From Pseudobdellovibrionaceae bacterium (GTDB lineage Bacteria > Bdellovibrionota > Bdellovibrionia > Bdellovibrionales > Bdellovibrionaceae): 40,999 nt of DNA. This document shows, in pieces, positions 16,823 through 24,874 of this stretch (positions are counted from its first letter, which is position 1; each line of letters begins with the position of its first letter). The notes below the pieces were generated by a model. That model did no database searches and was not told the DNA's origin. It saw only the letters and a program-made list of their open reading frames with translations. Position numbers and translations under genes: made by a program. Location of the stretch: positions 1-40,999 of the forward strand of contig JAKFYD010000026.1 in assembly GCA_021731025.1 (NCBI GenBank). Reading direction: 5' to 3'.

Positions 16823-16989
16823 GGAGTTGAGTTTCGTAATGAGACAATCACTATTTCATTTTGAAATTCGACGCCGATTTGGCGAAATCACTTTTATAAA
16901 TTTCAATCACAGCCGAAACTAAATAAAGGGAGAGCTCACGGTATGACCTCTCATTCACTTAGGGATGATTATTCTCATTCGGAGGACTC

Positions 16990-17361
16990 ATGAAACTGAC
17001 TTTTGCTTTTATTCATCTTGATCACTCGGATTCATTGCAAAACTACATTCAAAGCCATATGGACCGAATCGCTATGTTTTTACTTAAAGGAGGTTCGGGG
17101 CAAGTGAATATCAGCAAGAAAAAGAAGCTCTTTCACGTCGATATTTCGATCCAGACACCTTTAAAATACTACCGGGCGCAGTCTTCTCATTTTGATATTT
17201 ATTCGGCGACAGATCAGATAGTCACAAAATTGGAAAAACAATTTTTAAGAACCCGCAAGCTCAACCAAAACCATAAAAAATTCGAACTTTCAAAATCGGG
17301 TCGGTTAAACCAAATGAACGAGCGCTTCGAGATTAAAGCGCGTTACCGAAAAGCCGCATAA
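16990..17361 (+). CDS. hpf: Ribosome hibernation-promoting factor (short HPF/RaiA family)
   Basis: This 123-residue protein has the HPF/RaiA beta-alpha-beta-beta-beta-alpha fold. It opens MKLTFAFIHLDHSDSLQNYI, a strand and helix as in HPF. A central strand pair follows, with KKKLFHVDISIQTPL, then the basic second helix YSATDQIVTKLEKQFLRTR that contacts 16S rRNA. The C-terminal dimerisation domain of long HPF is absent, so it is the short type. GGAGG at 16980-16984 supports ATG 16990. Short HPF binds the 30S decoding region in stationary phase. In many proteobacteria it sits right after rpoN; here it is far downstream as a single-gene unit ended by a strong terminator. Confidence 0.87.
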   Translation: MKLTFAFIHLDHSDSLQNYIQSHMDRIAMFLLKGGSGQVNISKKKKLFHVDISIQTPLKYYRAQSSHFDIYSATDQIVTKLEKQFLRTRKLNQNHKKFELSKSGRLNQMNERFEIKARYRKAA

Positions 17362-17389
17362 ATCCATTAAAAACAATTAAATTAAGCCA

Positions 17390-17415
17390 GGGCGCTCTTC
17401 AAAGCGCCCTTTTTT
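17390..17415 (+). terminator. Rho-independent terminator after hpf
   Basis: A GGGCGCT stem (17390-17396) pairs exactly with AGCGCCC (17403-17409) around a CTTCAA loop. Six Ts follow at 17410-17415. It lies 28 nt after the hpf stop and should insulate metK transcription from hpf. Confidence 0.92.
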
Positions 17416-17427
17416 ATTGAAGCTTCA

Positions 17428-17456
17428 TTGACCCTTTCACCAAGGTTTGTTAGCTT
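17428..17456 (+). promoter_or_regulatory. Candidate promoter upstream of the metK leader element
   Basis: TTGACC (17428-17433), a 17-nt spacer and TAGCTT (17451-17456) follow the hpf terminator. The -35 box is good and the -10 box poor. The same TAGCTT box at the same spacing occurs upstream of pyrB (22865-22870), which slightly strengthens both. Transcription starting near 17463 would place almost the whole stem-loop at 17461-17582 in the metK 5' leader. Confidence 0.35.
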
Positions 17457-17460
17457 CTTT

Positions 17461-17582
17461 GAGCTCGCCTAAAAATTTAAATCTCTGCGTTCTCCTCCCT
17501 CGAGCTCCCTGCGACTTGCTGTTAGCAAGCCTCAGTCGCTCTCGGTCGTGCGGCCTTGATCTTTAAATTTTTAGACAAGCTC
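17461..17582 (+). promoter_or_regulatory. Large structured leader (21-bp outer stem) before metK
   Basis: Bases 17461-17481 pair with 17562-17582 over 21 positions with only two mismatches, including an uninterrupted CCTAAAAATTTAAA-type block. Inside, GCGACT (17511-17516) can pair with AGTCGC (17534-17539), and CTTGCT-GTT-AGCAAG (17515-17529) forms a tight hairpin; the two overlap, so they may be alternatives. The structure ends 30 nt before the GTG start of metK, and no T-run follows. It could be a 5'-leader regulatory RNA or a palindromic insertion. I do not recognise it as a known SAM riboswitch class. Confidence 0.55.
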
Positions 17583-17612
17583 TAGACCCACTTTAAACGA
17601 AAGGCTTTTTCC

Positions 17613-18788
17613 GTGAAAAATTATCTCTTCACAAGTGAATCTGTTTCTGAAGGACATCCCGATAAAATGGCCGATCAAATCAGCGATGCTGTATTAGATG
17701 CTATTCTTGCCCAAGATCCCAAAGGGCGAGTCGCTTGCGAAACTTTACTCACGACAGGTCTTATTGTTGTCGCCGGAGAAATCACCACAAAGGCCCAAGT
17801 TAACCTGGCGCAAATCGCCCGCGAGACCGTTAAAAAAATTGGTTACGATGATTCAGAAAAAGGCTTCGATTACAAAACTTGCGGAGTCACCGTAGCTGTT
17901 GGTCAGCAAAGTCCTGATATCAGCATGGGGGTAAAGGAAACTCTCAGTGACGAACAAGGGGCTGGGGACCAAGGATTGATGTTTGGTTACGCGGTCAATG
18001 AAACTCCGGAAATGATGCCGCTTTCAATCTCAATGTCCCACAAATTGGTGCGTGATTTAGCTCACCTTCGAAAATCCAACAAAGTGAATTGGCTCCGACC
18101 CGATGCTAAATCGCAAGTAACAGTTCAGTATGAAAATGGAATCGCAAAACGCATCGACACTATCGTTATTTCTACTCAGCACGCTGAAGATGTGACTCTC
18201 CCGCAAATTAAAGAATTCATCATGGACGAGCTCATCAAAAAATCTATCCCTAAAGAGTGGATGGATAATAAAACAAAATTTCATATCAATCCCACCGGTC
18301 GTTTTGTCACGGGCGGCCCTATGGGGGATGCGGGTTTAACTGGCCGTAAAATTATCGTTGATACCTACGGAGGCCATGGAGCTCATGGTGGAGGAGCTTT
18401 CTCTGGAAAAGATCCCTCAAAAGTGGATCGCTCAGCTGCCTATGCTGCGCGTCACGTCGCTAAGAACATCGTTGCTGCCGGTTTAGCTGAGCGATGTTTG
18501 GTGCAAGTTGCTTACGCCATCGGAGTTGCTGAACCTGTTAGCATCACCGTGAATGAGTACGGCACTTCGAAATACAGTTCAGAAACTTTAGAAAAAGCGG
18601 TTCGACAAATCTGGAATTTACGTCCAGCTGTGATCACAAAAGAGTTTGATTTGCTTCGTCCGATTTACAGTCCAACAGCAGCTTACGGTCACTTTGGCCG
18701 CTCTGAAGAAAACGCCAATGGGGCATTTTCTTGGGAACGATTGAACAAAGTTGACCAAATAAAGGATGTCGTCAAGACTCTGAGTTAA
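17613..18788 (+). CDS. metK: S-adenosylmethionine synthetase
   Basis: The 391-residue protein is complete, starting with GTG at 17613 (upstream AAGG is a modest SD). The ATP and metal motifs are present: [17 protein letters not shown] (from residue 14), [12 protein letters not shown] (116-127), and [21 protein letters not shown] in the C-terminal domain with the Lys/Asp residues of the active site. It makes SAM from methionine and ATP in the cytoplasm and acts as a tetramer in known cases. Its stop overlaps the lepA start (TAATG), so lepA is probably co-transcribed. The stem-loop just upstream suggests leader control. The SAM product links it to the adenine-salvage pair at 15583-16688. Confidence 0.97.
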   Translation: MKNYLFTSESVSEGHPDKMADQISDAVLDAILAQDPKGRVACETLLTTGLIVVAGEITTKAQVNLAQIARETVKKIGYDDSEKGFDYKTCGVTVAVGQQSPDISMGVKETLSDEQGAGDQGLMFGYAVNETPEMMPLSISMSHKLVRDLAHLRKSNKVNWLRPDAKSQVTVQYENGIAKRIDTIVISTQHAEDVTLPQIKEFIMDELIKKSIPKEWMDNKTKFHINPTGRFVTGGPMGDAGLTGRKIIVDTYGGHGAHGGGAFSGKDPSKVDRSAAYAARHVAKNIVAAGLAERCLVQVAYAIGVAEPVSITVNEYGTSKYSSETLEKAVRQIWNLRPAVITKEFDLLRPIYSPTAAYGHFGRSEENANGAFSWERLNKVDQIKDVVKTLS

Positions 18789-20587
18789 TGGATCCTAAAT
18801 ACATTCGAAATTTTTCAATTATCGCCCATATCGATCATGGGAAATCCACACTTGCCGATGGTTTGCTCAGTGCGACGGGTGCTCTATCGGCACGAGAAGA
18901 GAAAGCTCAATTTCTAGACAATATGGAATTGGAGCGCGAGCGTGGAATAACCATCAAAGCGCAAACGGTCTGTTTAAATTTTAAATCTAAAGATGGTCAC
19001 GAATATCAAATGAATTTAATCGATACGCCGGGACACGTGGATTTCAGCTATGAAGTTTCGCGAAGTCTTGCGGCCTGTGAAGGCGCGGTCTTGGTGGTTG
19101 ATGCGGCTCAAGGGGTTGAAGCGCAGACTTTAGCCAACGTTTATTTAGCTTTAGGCAACAATCTTACGATTATTCCTGTTTTAAATAAAATCGATTTACC
19201 ATCGGCAGATCCCGAAGGTGTACGCAAACAAATCGAAGACACTATTGGCTTGGATTGCACCGGGATTATTCATGCCTCTGCGAAAGAAAAAATTGGTATT
19301 ACTGAAATTTTGGAAGCTGTGATTGAAAAGGTTCCTCCACCCACAGCAGACCGAACATTGCCCTTAAGATCACTGATTTTTGATTCATGGTTTGATGCTT
19401 ATCAAGGTGTCGTTATCCTCGTTCGCGTGGTCGATGGCACCCTCAAAAAGGGCGAGAAAATTAAATTCTTATCCAATGATCGCAGCTATGAAGTTTTACG
19501 TATGGGAAAATTTGCACCGTTTCCAACACCTGTTGAAGTCTTAGAAGCCGGGGAAGTGGGATTCATCGTTTGCGGAATTAAAGATATTCGCGACGTTGTC
19601 GTTGGCGATACCCTAACTTCTTTTAAAAATTCGGCGACTGAAATTTTGCCGGGCTTTCAACGAATAAAGCCAATGGTTTTCGCCGGTATATTTCCTGTCG
19701 ATGCAACGGACTATGAAAATCTCAAAGTGGCATTGGATAAATTGGCCTTGAATGATTCCAGTCTGACTTTCGAAGTTGAAAAGTCAATGGCTCTTGGTTT
19801 TGGTTATCGTTGTGGCTTTTTAGGTTTGTTGCATATGGAAATTGTGCAAGAGCGTCTTGAGCGGGAATTCAATCTTAATCTCATTACAACAGCACCCACG
19901 GTGGTCTACAGAATTCACATGACCGACGGCGAAGTGAAGATGCTGGAAAATCCAGCACAGATGCCTCCTGAAACAAAAATTTTAAAGATGGAAGAGCCCT
20001 TCGTAAAGGTCACCATCCACACGCCAACCGAATACATCGGCTCAATCTTAAAACTTTGCGAGGACAAGCGGGGCCATCAATTAAAAATGGATTACGTGAA
20101 TGAAAAGAAAGTGATCATTGAATATAAATTACCCTTAAATGAGATGGTGATGGATTTTTATGATCGTTTAAAATCGATTACCAAAGGCTACGCTTCGCTC
20201 GAATATGAATTTATGGATTTTGAGGAATCTGATCTCGTGAAAATGGATATCATGATCAACAATGAACCTGTTGATGCTTTATCCCTCATCGTCCATCGGT
20301 CAAAATCACAAACGCGGGGTCGCAATCTCGCTGAAAAGATGAAGGAGCTCATTCCGCGGCAACAGTACCAAATTGCGATTCAAGCCACCATTGGGGCTAA
20401 AATTATTGCTCGTGAAACTTTAGGCGCACTTCGAAAAGACGTGACGGCGAAGTGCTATGGTGGTGATATTTCTAGGAAGAGGAAATTACTCGAGAGACAA
20501 AAAGAAGGTAAAAAACGCATGAAGCAAATCGGCACGGTCGATGTGCCTCAAGAAGCGTTTTTAGCCATTCTGAAAGTTCAAGACTAA
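18788..20587 (+). CDS. lepA: Elongation factor 4 (LepA)
   Basis: At 599 residues this is a full-length LepA. The GTPase domain starts right after the short N-terminus with AHIDHGKST (P-loop, residues 13-21), then [14 protein letters not shown] (G3) and LNKIDLP (G4). Domains II-III and an EF-G-like domain V follow, then the LepA-specific C-terminal region with [18 protein letters not shown]. LepA is a ribosome-binding GTPase implicated in back-translocation or 30S biogenesis. It overlaps metK by one base and is followed 41 nt later by the first signal peptidase gene. That lepA-lepB adjacency is also seen in E. coli. Confidence 0.97.
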   Translation: MDPKYIRNFSIIAHIDHGKSTLADGLLSATGALSAREEKAQFLDNMELERERGITIKAQTVCLNFKSKDGHEYQMNLIDTPGHVDFSYEVSRSLAACEGAVLVVDAAQGVEAQTLANVYLALGNNLTIIPVLNKIDLPSADPEGVRKQIEDTIGLDCTGIIHASAKEKIGITEILEAVIEKVPPPTADRTLPLRSLIFDSWFDAYQGVVILVRVVDGTLKKGEKIKFLSNDRSYEVLRMGKFAPFPTPVEVLEAGEVGFIVCGIKDIRDVVVGDTLTSFKNSATEILPGFQRIKPMVFAGIFPVDATDYENLKVALDKLALNDSSLTFEVEKSMALGFGYRCGFLGLLHMEIVQERLEREFNLNLITTAPTVVYRIHMTDGEVKMLENPAQMPPETKILKMEEPFVKVTIHTPTEYIGSILKLCEDKRGHQLKMDYVNEKKVIIEYKLPLNEMVMDFYDRLKSITKGYASLEYEFMDFEESDLVKMDIMINNEPVDALSLIVHRSKSQTRGRNLAEKMKELIPRQQYQIAIQATIGAKIIARETLGALRKDVTAKCYGGDISRKRKLLERQKEGKKRMKQIGTVDVPQEAFLAILKVQD

Positions 20588-20628
20588 GCTGATCGGCATA
20601 AAGCTGATTCATGCATTGAGGAGTTCCG

Positions 20629-21396
20629 ATGTTGAACGATTTAAAAAAGGCGAATTGGAGAACTAAAGTTTTTTGGACCGATGGTTGGGGCTCCCTGGCT
20701 TTGGCTGTCCTCATCGCACTTTTTATTCGTTGGGCCTTTATCGAAGCCTACGTAATCCCTTCGGGAAGTATGTTGCCTTCTCTGTTGATTCACGATCATA
20801 TTTTCGTGAATAAATTAACCTATGGCTTGCGAGTTCCTTTCAGCGAAAATTGGATGTTCAAATTCAATGAACCAAAATCGGGCGAAGTTGTTGTCTTCAA
20901 ATACCCTAAAGACATGAGCACTTTTTTTATTAAGAGGATTGTCGGTCTTCCCGGAGATAAAATTTATTATCAAAACGGAACTCTTTACATCAATGATAAA
21001 CCCATGGCTAAGAATGTGCCAGCATCTGACGCAGACTTTCGCTGGCTCCGAGACGCCGATTTCCAACGTGACGGAAATTTTGGCGATGAAAAATCGAACT
21101 ACACCCATTTTACTGAAGTTTTAGCTAACAACTCAGAGCACAGTATTCTGCTTCGTAAAGGGGATATTTTTGAAGAGTATGGTCCCGTTATCGTCCCTGA
21201 AGATCAACTCTTCGTTATGGGAGATAACCGCAATAATTCTTCAGACAGTCGTGTGTGGGGATTTCTGCCAAAGAAAAATATTTTAGGTCGAGCTATGTTT
21301 GTTTGGCTAAGTTGTGATGAAACAATTCCGTATTTACCTTTCCTTTGTAATCCGCTGGAAATTCGTTGGGGTCGATTTTTTCATCAAGTGAATTGA
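20629..21396 (+). CDS. lepB: Signal peptidase I, first of three tandem paralogues
   Basis: This 255-residue type I signal peptidase has one N-terminal membrane helix (about residues 22-41). The catalytic serine is in IPSGSM (Ser47), and the general-base lysine is in FFIKRIVGLPGDKI (Lys102). The box E motif is MGDNRNNSSDSRVWGF. It cuts signal peptides of exported proteins at the outer face of the inner membrane. GAGGAG five bases before ATG 20629 supports the start. A roughly 45-residue insertion (about 125-175) between boxes D and E, rich in charged and aromatic residues, distinguishes it from paralogue 3. The next paralogue begins 10 nt downstream. Confidence 0.95.
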   Translation: MLNDLKKANWRTKVFWTDGWGSLALAVLIALFIRWAFIEAYVIPSGSMLPSLLIHDHIFVNKLTYGLRVPFSENWMFKFNEPKSGEVVVFKYPKDMSTFFIKRIVGLPGDKIYYQNGTLYINDKPMAKNVPASDADFRWLRDADFQRDGNFGDEKSNYTHFTEVLANNSEHSILLRKGDIFEEYGPVIVPEDQLFVMGDNRNNSSDSRVWGFLPKKNILGRAMFVWLSCDETIPYLPFLCNPLEIRWGRFFHQVN

Positions 21397-21406
21397 GTTT
21401 AAACCC

Positions 21407-22129
21407 ATGAAAAAAAATCAAAAGGGAACATGGCGACAGGCGCTGCTGACTTTTTTTGGTCCCGTCCTTTTGGTTTTTGTCTTTCGTTTTTTTATCCTTG
21501 AGCCCTTTGTTATTCCCTCGGGAAGTATGATTCCTAATCTTCTTATCCATGACCACTTGATGGTGTTGAAGGGAAGTTACGGAATAAAATCCCCCTTTAA
21601 AGATATTTGGTGGGTCCGCTGGAATGAGCCTCGCCATGGCGATATTGTCGTGTTTCGTTATCCCGAAAATCCTAAGGTTTTTTATATTAAGAGAGTCATT
21701 GGCTTGCCCGGTGACAAAATTACTTTTGAAAATCATCGACTGAAGGTCAACGGTACAGAGTGGCCTGTGAAGAGGTGGGTCCAACCCAACGAACAGGATG
21801 AAGAGGAGTTTGATGTTTTCTTAGAGAAAGGTCCCATTAAGACTTACTTTGTTCGCTACATGCGAGGCGATGGCGAGCCTGATGCTCATACGCGGTTCGA
21901 GATTACAGTTCCGGCAAAAAAATATTTTATGATGGGAGATAATCGCGACCAATCCTCTGATAGCCGCATCTGGGGCTTTGTTCCTGAGGCGTTTTTGGTA
22001 GGAAGAGCTTGGTTCATCTGGCTCAGCTGCGAAAATACTTTAGTGTCGGCGCAAATGGTTTGCGATCCCTTTCAAATTCGCTGGAACCGCTTATTTAAGT
22101 CGGTGGATAAAACAATAGACTTCAAATAG
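21407..22129 (+). CDS. lepB: Signal peptidase I, second tandem paralogue
   Basis: This 240-residue protein has one membrane helix (about residues 11-31). The Ser/Lys dyad is intact: IPSGSM (Ser40) and FYIKRVIGLPGDKI (Lys95). Box E is MMGDNRDQSSDSRIWGF. It shares with the first copy the IHDH motif after the serine, the acidic insertion before box E, and a Cys pair near the C-terminus (WLSCENT, VCDPFQIRW, compared with WLSCDET, LCNPLEIRW). Copies 1 and 2 are thus the closer pair, by tandem duplication. The SD is weak. The C-terminal pair may form a periplasmic disulfide; this is inference. Substrate specialisation among the three copies cannot be read from sequence. Confidence 0.94.
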   Translation: MKKNQKGTWRQALLTFFGPVLLVFVFRFFILEPFVIPSGSMIPNLLIHDHLMVLKGSYGIKSPFKDIWWVRWNEPRHGDIVVFRYPENPKVFYIKRVIGLPGDKITFENHRLKVNGTEWPVKRWVQPNEQDEEEFDVFLEKGPIKTYFVRYMRGDGEPDAHTRFEITVPAKKYFMMGDNRDQSSDSRIWGFVPEAFLVGRAWFIWLSCENTLVSAQMVCDPFQIRWNRLFKSVDKTIDFK

Positions 22130-22153
22130 ACATCCTGTTGAAATATCTTTTGG

Positions 22154-22834
22154 ATGAAGAAAAATTTCTTAAAAAGTTACCTCATTCTTATTTCTTTAGC
22201 TGTTCTGTTTGCGGTATTAACTCGGGTTTTTCTTGTGACTGCTTACAAAGTTCCTACGGGTTCAATGCAACCCACTTTAAAGCCCGGTGATTTTATATTT
22301 GCAACAAAAGTCTCCTATGGACTTTCCAAGTTCAGTTCAGGTTGGATCCTAAGATGGGCCTCGCCCCAAAGAAATGAAGTCGTTGTTTTCACCTATCCCG
22401 ATCAACCCGGAGTTAAGTACGTCAAAAGAGTTGTGGCCTTAGCGGGTGATGAAGTTAAGATTGAAAAAGATCAACTTTGGATCAATGGGCAAAAAATGGA
22501 GTACAGTGAGTTGCCAGATCAAACAGACAGTCCAAACCTTGAAAACTTTGCTGTCCAGCGTGAATCCAGCTTAAACCATTCCCACGAGATCATTGTGCTG
22601 AAATCTTCCAAGGCAAAATCTTTTGGACCGTTAAAAGTGCCCGAAGGGCAGGTTTTTCTTCTTGGTGACAATCGTGATGCGAGTGATGACTCGCGCAACT
22701 GGGGCACCGTACCAACAGCAAACGTCTTTGCTAAGGTTCAATGGATTTGGCTTTCTTTGGATTGGCAAAAAAAGTGGGCACAAAATCGGCTGCCGCAGGT
22801 GCGATGGTCACGGATTTTTTCATCAGTTCACTGA
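22154..22834 (+). CDS. lepB: Signal peptidase I, third tandem paralogue
   Basis: This 226-residue protein has one membrane helix (about residues 8-28). The catalytic serine is in VPTGSM (Ser37), with Thr in place of Ser before the Gly, and the lysine is in KYVKRVVALAGDEV (Lys91). Box E is LLGDNRDASDDSRNWGTV. It lacks the Cys pair and the IHDH motif of the two upstream copies and has the more standard LKPGD after the serine, so it is the most diverged of the three. It starts 24 nt after copy 2 with a poor SD. It retains all catalytic residues and should be active, perhaps on different substrates. Confidence 0.94.
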   Translation: MKKNFLKSYLILISLAVLFAVLTRVFLVTAYKVPTGSMQPTLKPGDFIFATKVSYGLSKFSSGWILRWASPQRNEVVVFTYPDQPGVKYVKRVVALAGDEVKIEKDQLWINGQKMEYSELPDQTDSPNLENFAVQRESSLNHSHEIIVLKSSKAKSFGPLKVPEGQVFLLGDNRDASDDSRNWGTVPTANVFAKVQWIWLSLDWQKKWAQNRLPQVRWSRIFSSVH

Positions 22835-22841
22835 GCGGGAA

Positions 22842-22870
22842 TTGACAGGGGAAATCGGCGCGGTTAGCTT
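22842..22870 (+). promoter_or_regulatory. Candidate promoter for pyrB, possibly giving a leaderless mRNA
   Basis: A perfect -35 box TTGACA (22842-22847), a 17-nt spacer and TAGCTT (22865-22870) end only 7 nt before the pyrB ATG at 22878. Initiation about 7 nt after the -10 box would start the transcript at or next to the ATG. No SD sequence precedes that ATG, which agrees with leaderless initiation. The -10 box is poor, so the call is tentative. Confidence 0.4.
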
Positions 22871-22877
22871 GGTGTGA

Positions 22878-23795
22878 ATGTCCAAAATTCCTGCCCTTAT
22901 CGACCTCAAAGAGCTTACAGAAAATAAAATTTTGAAGCTTTTTGATCTGGCCTCTGCCATTGAAAAGAAAAATCAAATTGAATCGGTAAGGTTAGCGCCG
23001 GTGGGATTACTTTTCTTTGAGCCGAGCACAAGAACCAGAATGAGTTTCGAAATGGCCTGCGGAAGGTTGGGATTGCCGACTCTTTTGCTCAGCGGAAAAT
23101 GGGGAACAAGTTTAGAAAAGGGCGAGACTCTCGAGGATACAATTCTCAATATCGCGGCGATGAAACCCAGTGTCCTGATCGTCCGTGCTCACGACGAGCT
23201 TTCGATGAAAAAAATGGCCGAAGAAGTTTCTGTTCCATGGATTAATGCCGGCTGGGGAAAACAAGGGCATCCAACTCAAGCCCTTTTAGATGCTCAGACC
23301 ATTCGCAAATTCGTAGGCAAGCTGGGCGGGAAGAAAATACTTTTTGTTGGCGATGTTCGACATAGCCGTGTTGTCGCTTCACATCTGGAGTTGTCGCAAA
23401 AATTAAATTATCAAATTGGAGTCTGTGGGCCTCCCGAGTTTTTATTTTCACCTGAATCACATCAAGTGCGAACGACGCAAACATTCGATGATTTGGAAAA
23501 GGGTTTAGCTTGGGCCGATGTGGTCATTGCTCTTCGTGTTCAAAGTGAAAGACACGAGCACCAACACCACTTGAACCAATATCATCAAGAGTGGGGCCTG
23601 AATGAAAAGAAGCTTATGGCTTTGAATAAACAGGGCTTGCTCCTTCATCCCGGCCCAATCAATCACGGCGTTGAGCTTGATCCTCAAACTTTGAAAGACC
23701 CTCGCTGCCAGGTGCTCGAGCAGGTCACCCAAGGAATTTATTTGCGCCAAGCTCTTATAAAAACTCTTTTGCAAAGTCCTGGAGATTTATCATGA
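22878..23795 (+). CDS. pyrB: Aspartate carbamoyltransferase catalytic subunit
   Basis: This 305-residue enzyme has the carbamoyl-phosphate loop FFEPSTRTRMSFE (Ser50 to Arg54 carry the signature STRTR). It also has the HPTQALLDAQTI segment, the aspartate-binding VVIALRVQSER in domain 2, and LLHPGPINHGVEL near the end. These are the catalytic-chain hallmarks. It joins carbamoyl phosphate and aspartate to give N-carbamoyl-aspartate, the committed step of pyrimidine synthesis. No pyrI regulatory chain or dihydroorotase is in the window. It overlaps carA as ATGA, so the two are translationally coupled. There is no clear SD before ATG 22878. Confidence 0.97.
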   Translation: MSKIPALIDLKELTENKILKLFDLASAIEKKNQIESVRLAPVGLLFFEPSTRTRMSFEMACGRLGLPTLLLSGKWGTSLEKGETLEDTILNIAAMKPSVLIVRAHDELSMKKMAEEVSVPWINAGWGKQGHPTQALLDAQTIRKFVGKLGGKKILFVGDVRHSRVVASHLELSQKLNYQIGVCGPPEFLFSPESHQVRTTQTFDDLEKGLAWADVVIALRVQSERHEHQHHLNQYHQEWGLNEKKLMALNKQGLLLHPGPINHGVELDPQTLKDPRCQVLEQVTQGIYLRQALIKTLLQSPGDLS

Positions 23796-24859
23796 AGGCT
23801 TTTTTAGTTTTGGAGTCGGGTGAAATGTATCAGGGAGTTTGGCATGGGGGGAAAGATCGTGCCGGTGAAGTTGTGTTTAATACTTCTCATTCGGGTTACG
23901 AAGAAATTGCCACTGATCCTTCTTACTTTTCACAGATCGTTGTAATGACGGCGCCCATGCAGGGGAATTACTCGACAGACCCCCTGGCTTGGGAATCTCA
24001 GCGAATTTGGATCGAAGGGTTTATTTGCATGCAGATCCAAAAATCAACCCGGGATCAGGGTTGGATAAAAACTTTGACAGAAAACCAAGTTCCAATAGCC
24101 AGTGAAATCGATACGCGCCGTCTGGTCCTCCGCTTGCGTGAAGGGGGAACTCCTTGGGGTGCTTTAGTTCAGGCCGAGAATGAAAAGCAAGCTCAAGAAA
24201 AAGCGCGCCTTTTGATTGATGAAAAGAAAAAAATTGAAAAAGACTGGGTGTGGTTGGCTTCCCGTCGGCAAAAAGAAGTTCGGCAGGGAGAAAATTTTGT
24301 TGGCCCTCGCATTGCCGTTCTTGATTTCGGGACCAAAGAAAATATTCTTAAGGAATTGCTTCATCATTGTCGTGAGCTGCATATATTTCCTTCGCGTGCG
24401 AGCACGAGTGAAATTTTGGCCTGTCAACCTGATGCGATCATGTTGACAAATGGACCCGGCGATCCCGCCGATGTTCAGGTCGCTATCGATACAGTTAAAA
24501 ATTTGGTTGGGCAAAAACCTGTTTTTGGAATTTGTATGGGTCACCAGATTCTGGCCTTAGCGGTGGGTGCAAAAACCTACAAGCTCAAGTTTGGACACCG
24601 AGGAAGCAATCATCCTATTAAAGATGATTTACTTCAAAAAATTTACGTCAGCAGTCAAAACCACGGTTATGCTGTGGACGCAGAAACATTACCTCGAGAT
24701 GTAAAGATCACTCAAAGAAATTTGAACGATGGCACTGTGGCTGGATTTTTAAGTACGGAAAGAAAATTTTTAGGGATTCAGTATCATCCTGAAGCTTGTC
24801 CTGGTCCCCATGAAGCGCGACAACTTTTTCAATATTTTTTAACAAAGTTATTACTTTGA
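23792..24859 (+). CDS. carA: Carbamoyl-phosphate synthase small (glutaminase) subunit
   Basis: The 355-residue subunit has the N-terminal CarA domain with VVFNTSHSGYEEIATDPSYF. Its C-terminal class I glutamine amidotransferase carries the nucleophile in VFGICMGHQ (Cys248) and the His/Glu of the triad in YHPEACPG (His332, Glu334). It releases ammonia from glutamine for CarB. It lies between pyrB (ATGA overlap) and a small unknown gene, with carB beyond, so carbamoyl phosphate is made beside the enzyme that uses it. The length is slightly below the usual 375-380, but no motif is missing. Confidence 0.97.
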   Translation: MKAFLVLESGEMYQGVWHGGKDRAGEVVFNTSHSGYEEIATDPSYFSQIVVMTAPMQGNYSTDPLAWESQRIWIEGFICMQIQKSTRDQGWIKTLTENQVPIASEIDTRRLVLRLREGGTPWGALVQAENEKQAQEKARLLIDEKKKIEKDWVWLASRRQKEVRQGENFVGPRIAVLDFGTKENILKELLHHCRELHIFPSRASTSEILACQPDAIMLTNGPGDPADVQVAIDTVKNLVGQKPVFGICMGHQILALAVGAKTYKLKFGHRGSNHPIKDDLLQKIYVSSQNHGYAVDAETLPRDVKITQRNLNDGTVAGFLSTERKFLGIQYHPEACPGPHEARQLFQYFLTKLLL

Positions 24860-24874
24860 TAACAGGTGGTGTGT

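Noticed and set aside
16610-16864. 84-residue + strand frame and a 60-residue minus frame across the palindrome
   Set aside because: Both are produced by the inverted repeat, which reads similarly on each strand; neither has an SD or a protein-like profile, and the + frame overlaps the end of the nucleosidase gene.
16879-16895. Sigma-54 promoter before hpf (TTGGCG...)
   Set aside because: The -24 TGG is present, but no GC pair occurs at the proper distance for the -12 element.
17461-17582. Known SAM riboswitch (SAM-I, SAM-II, SAM-III and relatives) before metK
   Set aside because: I could not find the conserved cores I know for these classes; the region is kept only as an unassigned structure. 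An Rfam scan would decide.
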